A DNA stretch of 64,000 nucleotides from Burkholderiales bacterium (GTDB lineage: Bacteria; Pseudomonadota; Gammaproteobacteria; Burkholderiales; SG8-39). The notes under the pieces are model-generated. The model was not told the DNA's origin. It ran no database searches and saw only the letters and a list, made by a program, of their open reading frames with translations. This document shows, piece by piece, positions 63,494 through 64,000 of this stretch. A program made the translations under genes and the position numbers. How positions within the stretch are numbered: the first letter of the stretch is position 1; the number at the start of each line of letters is the position of its first letter. Where the stretch lies: contig JACZJT010000052.1 in NCBI GenBank assembly GCA_014860445.1, positions 1 through 64,000 on the forward strand, in the 5' to 3' direction.

Positions 63494-64000
63494 TCGACCC
63501 ACTTGCGCAACGGTTGCCGCAGGAATCTCTCCGAAAACAGGCTGTCCTCAATACCGAGGTTGTAGCCGGTGTTGAGGTAAGCGACCTCGGTGCGGTGGCC
63601 CGTCTGCAAGTTCTTCATGCTGCGCTTCACCACCGTGGGAATGCCCTGAACGTCCGCCACCTCGTCGGCCGTGAATACCTTGTAGGGGGCTCCCTTCTTG
63701 TCGAACTGCTCCTCCTTCAGCGGCAGGAAAGTCGACGTGTCCACCCAGGTCAGCTTGTAGCCAAAATCGGCGTCGGTGCCTTTGGGCGTGCTCTTCACCA
63801 CGTAGCAGTCGCGATTACCGACTTTTCCCTCGCGCTCAATCACGTGGTTGTCGTCCTCGAGGTCGCGGCCGGAGACATCCTCATAGGTAAAGTCCGAGCC
63901 GACGAAGCTGGAGCGCTTGTCCTGCGCGGCGATGCGCTTGACCATGTTGATGGCCGGGATGAACAGCCAGCGATCGTCGTCCTTGGCCGGGTACTTGTAG
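63490..64000 (-). CDS. LolA-like outer-membrane lipoprotein-sorting protein, partial
   Basis: The 5' end lies beyond the right edge; at least 169 residues are visible (YKYPAKDDDRWLFIPAINM before the track's start at 63945). Family features are DFTYEDVSGRDLEDDNHVIE, RDCYVVKSTPKGTDADFGYK and WVDTSTFLPLKEEQFDKKG. Such proteins carry lipid-like cargo between membranes. It ends in a TGA overlapping the barrel-protein ATG codons, so they form one operon. Confidence 0.88.
   Translation of the reverse strand, partial: YKYPAKDDDRWLFIPAINMVKRIAAQDKRSSFVGSDFTYEDVSGRDLEDDNHVIEREGKVGNRDCYVVKSTPKGTDADFGYKLTWVDTSTFLPLKEEQFDKKGAPYKVFTADEVADVQGIPTVVKRSMKNLQTGHRTEVAYLNTGYNLGIEDSLFSERFLRQPLRKWVE

Overview
The window looks like a GC-rich betaproteobacterial chromosome (or large plasmid). 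The evidence is GC-biased codon use, a Burkholderia-type siphophage gene order, and mer/czc resistance genes of the kind common in Burkholderiales, Rhodocyclales and Nitrosomonadales. I cannot name a genus. No rRNA, integrase, transposase or CRISPR array was seen. All family names come from recognising motifs and gene order by eye; no database search was run.

Region 1 (1-19.4 kb, minus strand) is the late operon of a lambda/HK97-type siphoprophage. In transcription order it holds small and large terminase, a fused prohead protease and capsid, portal, several small structural proteins, a repeat protein, a 715-residue collagen-like protein, head-tail connectors, tail terminator, tail tube, a tail-chaperone pair joined by a textbook -1 slippery site (A AAA AAC), tape measure, DUF2460, DUF2163, NlpC/P60 peptidase and the start of a tail-tip protein. 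Nearly all genes overlap by ATGA, GTGA or TAATG.

Region 2 (19.8-29.6 kb) carries phage or plasmid accessory and early genes. These are a membrane-anchored HIRAN protein, a ParB-like protein overlapping a putative DNA-modification enzyme, and a divergent promoter switch. A rightward set follows: ArdC-like, RadC, DUF2786, DUF932, a WGR-DNA ligase, DUF488, HTH, ParB and two unknowns. Several of these share a copied leader (ACAGGAG-N4-AAATGG). An antisense tRNA-like element lies before the ligase gene.

Region 3 (29.6-34.7 kb, minus strand) is a three-gene, translationally coupled island: a DNA methyltransferase, a Ser/Thr-kinase fused to an ORC/CDC6-like P-loop ATPase, and a protein of unknown function. 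It resembles an anti-phage defence system, and I do not recognise this combination as a named one. It lies in a scarred hotspot (29.5-36.9 kb) with three copies of a ~110-170 bp gene-end repeat, a ParB-like gene fragment, duplicated gene tails and a VapBC-type toxin-antitoxin pair. An HNH nuclease gene (37.1 kb) has a doubly operated promoter and an early terminator. It would normally lie next to the small terminase gene, which suggests that 19.4-37.0 kb was inserted into the prophage.

Region 4 (38.0-64 kb) is a metal-resistance and redox island. It contains a mer operon without merA in view (merR, merTP, a GDCCVxC protein, a CcdA-like protein), a DMT transporter with a His-rich tail, a CadR/CadA-type regulator and P-type ATPase pair, SCO and CtaG oxidase-assembly proteins, a Crp/Fnr regulator, methyltransferases and a cysteine desulfurase. 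A czcICB-PII-czcA efflux operon follows, then a second P-type ATPase gene broken by a TAG and a frameshift, a MOT1-type molybdate transporter, and at the right edge an outer-membrane barrel protein with a LolA-like lipoprotein-sorting protein.
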